Source of the DNA: Thysanoteuthis rhombus
Taxonomy: Eukaryota > Mollusca > Cephalopoda > Oegopsida > Thysanoteuthidae
Direction: 5' to 3'
Assembly: GCA_963457665.1 (NCBI GenBank)
Contig: OY735207.1
Location: 54,250,779 to 54,314,778 of the forward strand
Length of the DNA: 64,000 nt
Below are positions 52,901 through 61,900 of this stretch, one piece after another; the stretch's first letter is position 1; each line of letters opens with the position of its first letter. The notes beneath the pieces are model-generated. The model was not told the origin of the DNA. It made no database searches and worked only from the letters and a program-made list of their open reading frames with translations. The position numbers were made by a program, and so were the translations under genes.

Positions 52901-55900
52901 TTATCTTCATTCTCGCATTTGCCATGTTTTACTTAGAAATGCTTCAAAATGTAATTTTCATTTAAAATCAAAACTTTAGGAATAAATGATTTGTGATCAA
53001 CACACACTTCTACATATATAAGTCATGTCTTTAAATGTAAAAAGCTTTCATTGATAACTAAATCGCAAGAATTCTATAATATATAGAAATAATTGCGGAT
53101 ACAAAGATTCAAAGGGAAGCAACCGCTCCCTACTTATTGGTATTAATTCGAAGAGTAACCGGACTTCAGCTAGTTATCATGTCTACATCCATCCATACAT
53201 AACTGTCCCCAGTTGTCTACTTCCATCTGTTGCTAGGCTATCCCTGCTCAAAGCATCAACAAACATATCCACACACAACCGAACAAACATCACAAAACCT
53301 AAATTTGGCATGATGTTGTTCATGACATGCTGCAATTAACCGGTCTTTTCTTCTTTGCACCTTGCATTGCCTTTTTGCTTTCGTTCATCTTCCATGGCAG
53401 CAAAATGTATACCAGCTTTGAGTGGCACTCCCCAAAAACTGGCTGCAACACTTTCTCAGAAATCATAAGCACTGACCCACCCAGAGGTGGATCTTTTTTT
53501 TTTCTTTTGTAATGTTTTTCCGCGAAATATACTCACCTCAAAGTTTTTCCAGGCACAGTGACCGGGTCGGGGCTGACACTGGACTTGGCGATAGTCTCGC
53601 CGCAGGAGGAGGTCTTTCAGCTGGACGCACGGTAGGGCCATCAAATTTGATTATCTCCATTTTTGCATGCAATACCGAAACGCACGGTTAACCTTTTAAA
53701 AAGCACATGAAAAAATATATGTAATTAAATTATGAGTCGAGATAGGAATGAAAATGCTGGATAATAATTTTTTTTTCTCAGATAGATATCATCAGTTGTT
53801 TATCTCTGGGCTTTGAATTATAAATTATCAGAGCTTTTAAATTCCATAGTATATTTATGAAGACAAAAATGACCCATTTGATTCATTAAAGGAAAAAAAT
53901 GTCAAAACCCTACCTGGTAAAGTTAAGAATTAATATTAATCTTAATGAACTAAACTTGTAAGTTTATTATCTAACTAGTATCCCTGTACATTAAAAAATG
54001 ATGGCATATACAAGATAAATAATGATAGCAGTATGAATAAATATCAAAAGATATTTATTATCTTATTACTATGAAGAAAAAATGGTAGATGTTAATTATT
54101 CTATCAAAAATCATCTACATAGAAATTTCTGAAATCTAGATGCATCCCGAAACATTTAAATCTAGATGAAAAAGATCTAAATTGGCAACACTGTCGTTGC
54201 TATTTTGATTACCTCCCTTGATTTTAGCGCTTCTAGAACTAAGCCTTTTGATATTCCCCTTGATAATAATTTTTAGACATTTATTGTTTCAAATTAACTT
54301 TATAAAACTATATATTATAAGTATGTTACTTGAATGCATTGATGATTAAAAGATATTTGCTTTAAAATTTATCATAGCTATAAAGTAATTTGTTGAAATT
54401 TAACTTCTAATTCCACCACCTCATTACCAAAATTGTCAATATATATTTATGTGTTTTGTCACTTTATTTTTTTACTTTGTGACTGACACAAAAGGTCTTC
54501 AAAATTAATAGATATTTCAAGGTGTTTTATGTTTATTAAGTTTTTAAGGGAAAAAAACATTTGATGTTCCTATTTTTCCTGTTCAACAAGATAGAATCTT
54601 TTTAAAATTAGAAAACTGGATAAAAGTGGAAGTATACTAATGATGATAATAATCAGAGTCAGATAACAGGAAAATATTTGAATGTTAACTAGATTCTTCA
54701 TGATTACTTACAAAAATGTCTGCATTCTTGCAAGGAAGTTTCAATTTTTATTAGAAGAAATAGATGATTTTTATAAAATAATTTGCCAATAAAAATCACT
54801 TGTTGGTGACAGTTACCATCAAAGCAAAATTAATGTTTTTCAGGTTTTTTTTTACAGATTTCTATTAAAATAGAAGATAAACATAATTAAAATCAAATTT
54901 ATGACTGAAAATATTTTTCAAGGAATGAACATCTTTTCATAAAGTTCCAGATATTTTTCCTTTTTACATCTTAAAAATTTAAAAATTGTATTTCTGTTTA
55001 ATATCAATTTCATTGAGTCACAAAAGCAAACATGCAGTCTTTGCACAAACAAACATGCTGACCTCAAAGAATAATTTTCTCAATTTTGATTACTATTTTC
55101 CTTCATCTTGAGTTTTTTTATCATAACTCAACTCAGACCATTGTCCTACTGCAGTGAGTGAATAGCATAGATTGGATATAGATAATAAGTTTTTGGTGAA
55201 AATTGAACTCACAACCTTTTTGTCATAAGGAAGCCCGGTAAACAACCAGCTGCTTTTGACTATCAGAGATAAGGAAACTCAATGGCACAGCTGATCAAAT
55301 TTTACTCTAAACCTACTCTCCATTCCTTAATCTCACAAGTGCTGTTTACTCACTTGAGTAGGTTGACAAACTGAATAGTGATGAAAAGCAACTAAAAATT
55401 AAGATAAAGGAAAATAGTAGTAAAAATTGAAGATAATATTTTATAATACTTCATCTAACAGGAATAAAAGATAAGTTTTATCTCAAATCTTATTTACTGC
55501 TTTTGAAAAATGTCTTCTGAAATATAAAGTTTTTTCTATCACAACTTCTGACCATTCATAAAATATTTTCACCAACATTTACACTATTCGATTTTCTTAG
55601 ATTCTGAGAACTAAAACCATCTCTACTACATGTTTGCTTAATATCTATGTTTTAAAACTGCTTCTCGTCTGCTAGAACACTTCAATAATATTATTAAGTC
55701 TACATTAGTCTGTTTGATAATTTAATAGTATTATTGATTGGATTAATTGCTCTATTATATGTCCTGTCAATTTGATTAACAAATTGTTTTCTCATTTCTT
55801 ATGAACATATGATTGAAATATGATCATGCTTTTTCTCTTCTGTTCAAGTCTATGTTTAATCTTAAACCAAATTCTTACTAAACCTTGTCTTCTTTCAGAT

Positions 55901-58900
55901 GCAAGAATCTGTTGAGATGCATGATTCATGTCTGCTAAATTTATGTACACGCAGCTTTTCAGTGCACAGTACACGGCAGTAGATTTGCAGTAGAATTTCT
56001 TTTCTTTTTTTTCTCATCCTAGTATTTAGCTAAAAATGCATGGGTGAAAATAACCTGAAGGTTTCATGTCACAACAATCACAGTTTCGACAAATGCTTTC
56101 TGCTCTGGCTTGCACATTAACTGCACCCTCATAACAATCAAGAGTAGCAACATCATCCTTATTTTTCGTTCCAAGTCCGTATAAATAAGGGAGTTAATAG
56201 AGCTTGAGTCACAAATCGTGAATCAAAAATAAGTTAGCTCCCTTGAGTTAATCTGTTTCTATGTCAAACATTTGTTCGAAAAAATATTCCATCTATTTTG
56301 TGAACTGATTTCGTTGTCTTTGTTGTTGTTGACACGTGCTGGCAGATATGTTCTTCTGCTCTGTTTGGTTGGAATGATGTGTTTGAAAACAACAAAGATG
56401 AAGATACTTGTCTGATAATTGTAAGGGATAATGAAATTACTTCATCTCGACTTGAACACATTGAACAAATATCAATTGAACAAATTAAAACATATCTTAA
56501 AACAATGTTTAAAGAGATCAGTGAATGGATAACCAAGATTAGATTCAAATAATTTGAAATATTTGAATATAGTTTTCGCATAACATTAATTCATTTTGTT
56601 CTTTGTATTAATGTTCAAAAGACTAAAAGAGACTGATGGAAGTACTGGCTTTAATATTAGAGGTAGAATAAATTCCCAAATTCAAGTGCTTTCCATCCCC
56701 CCCTCTCCAGGGTTTGATCCAGGTTATTTCAAAATGGTTCAATCCTCAATGTTAGTCTTTGAGTTCTTAATCACCCTATTTATTAAATGAAAATAATGAA
56801 CAAATAATTTCAATTAAATTTTCAACTATCTTCACTTTCTCCATAGTTGTTTTGTCCACACCATTTTGACCAGTTCATTCTCTGACTGTCACCAGGTGAA
56901 TTTTTTGTCTAGTATAAAGAGGAAAAAAATTAATCAGAGTAAAAAAAAATAATTCTGTATCAACTCATCTCAAAGTCTGAAAGATAAAGAATTTCTATGA
57001 TTTTTGGAGGTGAGGAATTATCAGTATACATAGATTTATTTGAAAAATTGTCCTTGTTTTGGTTGTTAATGTGTTCACAGCATCTCCAAAATTATACCCA
57101 ATGACCTGATTCACATTTCCAACATGGTGGCAACAAGGTAATTCTTTATTGCTATTTGAAAATTGCCCCCCTCCCCCAAAAAAACTTTATAAATAGCAGT
57201 TCATCTGTTGCATTTTAACTGACCTTATAGAATAACAAATCTCACAATATGTTGTCAATGCAAAAATGAGAAAAGATTTCCCAACAATATTTTAAATTAG
57301 AAGTTTTCCAAGTTTCTTCATAAAATTTTCATTTTCAACTTTTATGAATATCAAAGATAAAAGCAATCCTGAAAGTCTAACCACAGATATACTAGTTTTT
57401 TCTCTGATCTTGCAAAAGCAGAGTTGCCAACTTTATTTTCAAGTTTACGTCTAAAATGGAGTTAAAAACACATAGAAACATCTAGATTCTCATGATATAC
57501 ATCTAAAATCTAAAATATATTACATATCATTAATGAAATAAATGTGACTTCAAACATTTATTTCAATTTAAAGTATTATTCAATTTATTGAAAATATCAC
57601 TTATTTCATTCCTCTGAATTAATCAAATAGATATTTTTATTTAAAAATCATCTAAATAGCAATTTCTGACTTACATGCAACCAAAAACATCCAAATTTTA
57701 GATGAGCAAGGGGCGTAACTCACGTTTTGGTGTGTCAATCGGTGACTACAACTGATGCTAGCACATCTAAAAAATTCACTGGAAGGACAAATTTGAGTAA
57801 TTACTTCGAATTTAATGAGTAAATTTGCAGTCAGAGCATAAACTATTTGGACTCAACACTTACCTATTTATTTTTTTAAATTCATGGCACCTGCTGAGGT
57901 TCCAACATAACTATAAGCCCACAGACCCTTCTTCATTGGTCAGTTCATTGCTGGTTTCCTGGCTTGGTAGATGTCCTGGTTAATTGTACCAGCATCGTCT
58001 TGGTTGGCCTTTGGGACGTTTCCACCCAAGTTTCTTTGGGTCTAGGTCAAAGATGTCCTTTGCAGGATAACCAGGCTTCTTCCTTATTATTTTAAGCCTT
58101 TGCTGAGCAATCAATACTGAGGCAAGGATCTGTTTGTTTCTTGGCTGATGGTATCATTGCTCACCAACTGAAACCATTTGACACTATGGGTGGTCTGCGG
58201 GCATTGCATGTCAAATATATCAATTCGTCTGTAGTCCTGTTGCCTTATTGACTACTTCTCACCATCATATAAGAGAATAGACAACAAGAGAGGCATACAT
58301 GCGCAGCTTTGTTTTTATTGATATGCCTCTTCTGCGCCATAGGGTACCACTTACTTTTTTTAATGGCTGCTGCAGCTTTGGCGATCTGATAACGAAGCTC
58401 TAAGAATTATAAATTATAATTACTGTATTCACATTGTAGGCATAAAGTTGAGTTTAAACAGATTTTTATCAAATCAATCTATTTTTGGATTGATGATAAA
58501 TTCTGTCAACACAAATTTTGTGCTAGTTTAACTCTTAAATTCATAGAATGAGAATAGAATGTTAATTTCAAGGGAAATAACCTCTGATTCAAATTATCTC
58601 CCTTTGAAAATTTGGTAAATTTAGAAATTTTCTCTTATTCAATCCACTGAAGAGTTCCACTATTTTTATGTCATTCATTGAAGAGTTCCGCAATAAATTA
58701 CAAGAGATTTATGAATTTAAGAGTTGAAGAATATTCTTTAAAAATTTTAACATTATCAATGGTGAAATGGTAAAATTTTAGTGAATGATTTTATTAGTGG
58801 CCAATAAATTTGCGCGTGTAGTCACTGAAAAGCTGCGTATTTTAGCTTGGTTTGCTAGATGGTATGGTATGGCATTAGAATGGTATGGTGTGCTCCTGTG

Positions 58901-61900
58901 TGTGCTCCTACCTAATTTTTGCCCTGCATCACTTGTTAACAGACTGAGGAGGGAGGAGCAGGAGGAGATGGGCTGGGCAAAGTATCTCCATTACGCAAGA
59001 AACTGAGGAAAGTCATTTGCAAGTCTCGCCATGATCCTACTTACTACGACGAATAGGTTCGCTACAGCAAATCACATGACTAACTGGGAGGGTAGGTATA
59101 TTCTCCACTCTTCATTTTGTCTTCCATACCTCTCAACTCATTTGAGAATCCTGGGACATATATCTCCCGACGTTCATATGACTGCTGGGACATACATGTC
59201 TAGTGGATCTCTTTTAGAAATCTACTGTAACCTTTTAATTCTGGCATTAAGCACTGTTTAGTCTTGAAAGGGTTAAATGGCAATAGTACATATTTTTCAA
59301 ATGATTTGATGAATTCCAAATAGCACCATTTTTTTCCCCTTTTGAACAAAAATTCAAACCCATTTATTTTATTTTTCCATTTAGACAAAAATTAATCTAA
59401 AATTATAAAATAAAAAAGTGCTTTTATTATTAATTTCTCCTGTGAAAATTTCAGATAAATTCTATGAGTTAGCAGTTGGAGGGTCTCCCTGTTTCATCTT
59501 TGTAAAATAGCAGAACAATGAAATTTTCATTATTTTGCACATTCACTCAGATTAGTGTCCTCAGCTTGGTTGTTAACGATACAATGTTTTGATCGCTACA
59601 CTCTCTGGCCTTCTTCTGTCTGTTGTAGTTGGTAGGAAGAATTTACTGATGTGAAATAGAATAAGAATCATCTACTCCTGTGGATTGGATAAAGGATTCA
59701 GTTTGAAATTCCCAGAAAACTACCGACTGTGGCAGACAACTTGAGAAGGTCAGATGGTAAAACTGCCAAAACATTGAGACTATAGTAGCCAGGATGAAGA
59801 CACTAGTCCAAATAAATCAGTGAATACTAATGACAATAATTCCTCATCCCAGAACAAGATGACATTTTCAATTTGCACACACATTTGTCGCCAAGCTTTT
59901 AATAAATCTCATTATTGTCAGCACAAAATGAAATGCATGATTTGCAAGTGAGTAGCCAACACTTGCACTGCTTTCTTTGTCACATGTTCAAATAATACTA
60001 CCTCTGTCCAATAAGTGTTGTTGACAGCGGTAGTAATAAGTGATACTTTGAATTTCACACATGCCTTTTAATTCTGCACACTTTGACAAGTCAATAACCG
60101 TCGGTTTTAAAAGGGCTGATTTCCCTGAAGAAATTCAAATCTAAATGGCAGGTAAAAAATAATTTACCTGACAATTGTAGAGAAAAAAAAAAAAACTATC
60201 TATATAATAGTAAAATTTTCATTCGGTTTTTCTGTTTTTGACCTCTAAATGGCCAAAATTGTGCATCACAGCTATATATATACATAATATATATATATAA
60301 AATCAAGGTACCCCTAAAATACGCTAACTCAGAGAATGCATTGAAAAAATCCAAATGATTTGCATTTGTCAAGGGAAATAACTATGAAATGCTAATTATC
60401 AAGTAGTCTCCCTTATCAATTTGCAAATTTAATTTTCATATTGGTAATGTCAGATTGCACCACTTTTCTCCCAAAGTTGTCTTGTTTTATATAAATGAGA
60501 CCGTAACCAAAAATATTTTTGAAAAAAGATCCTTGTTAGTAATCTGTAAACTTCAAAGCTAAATTGATTAGAGTTTTATGTATTAACATATGTCTGTCTA
60601 CACAATATCTAAAGAGTTCTCAGACATTTTGTGGAAGCGCAGGCCATGGGCCAAGGAAAACTTGATTCCATATATCAAAACAATAGTCTGAAATATATAA
60701 AATTGAAATTTAGTTACCTCCCCTATATCATAGCTATATAAGGACTGATTTTTAGTTGAGTGCTTTCTAATTTAAAGAAAAGTCACTACTTTATTCATTG
60801 TATATTTCAAAATATAAGTTGACCTTCAGATAAGAGATTCCAATTTCAGTCTCAACACACTGTTTAGTCGCTGTTTTTTGTATTTGATCTATAAGGCAAC
60901 CCCATTTTTTAAGGTGTTTTTTGGATGCTTCGCCATCTTATCAGCTGAAATATACAGTAATCCTAAATTGCATCAGGCTTAATTTTTCTTCAAGATCAAT
61001 TTCAAAAATACAAAGATTATTTTTAACCAAGCTGAATTTTTTAGAATGCCTTGGAAAAATTCTGAATCACAAAAAACACTATTCTAATAAAATGAAATCG
61101 GGCAGTTCATTTCCATGTAAAATTTTAGGAAGTCAAATTGTTTTTCATCATTATAATTTATCATTAATGTATTTCCCAGCATCGAAGACACTATTTTTTG
61201 CCCCAAAATTTACCCACCATCCTACAGGTCAAAGGTTACTTCTTCATAGGCCTATCCTATTTTTTTCTTTCTTTTTTCAACATTTTGCAGGTCAAAACTG
61301 AGGTGTATCCTCAATGCCGGGAAATATGGTACTTGCATTTTGTATATCTGTATGAAGTACTTTTTATCATCATCATCATCAACACCATCATCATCATCAT
61401 CATCTGTTCTGATTTACACAGTACCAATATAGTGTTTTATAAGAATAATCCTCAAAATATGTAAAGATATTTCAGAAAGAATGATTTGATTTTTCCATTT
61501 CCAAAGAGATGCCCCAGCCCCTCCAATCATAAGTGTAAACAGTGTAAACTAAACCATATGAAATTTGGTGAATGGAGGATTGTGTTGCACCTATCTTCCA
61601 AGTGGGAAGGGTTTGTCTGCCTTGAAAAATAGCATTTGGAACTTTTGCTCTCATATGAAATCACACACTGGTCTCTGAGAAGTGCAACTATCTCAGCCTC
61701 AAGGTAGGCCATATATATATAAATATATATATGTATAAAGAAGCATGTACCCCAATTATTGATTATTAACATACATTCTCCATACCAATCAGGAATGCAT
61801 AATTTGAAAATACTGTCCCATACTTTGTTAACATAATTACCAGTCTGGAATGCTCTATTTCAAAATACTGTTCCACATTTTTATTTTTCAAAATTAGTAT

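Larger units (their letters stand above)
50801..53552 (+). other. Intron 9
   Basis: It contains a SINE-like fragment (about 51005-51075), a repeat shared with 61530-61640 (51300-51390), a repeat shared with 14570-14700 and the weak candidate exon at 53401. 51400-52140 and 52240-53320 are AT-rich with nothing recognised. Confidence 0.55.
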
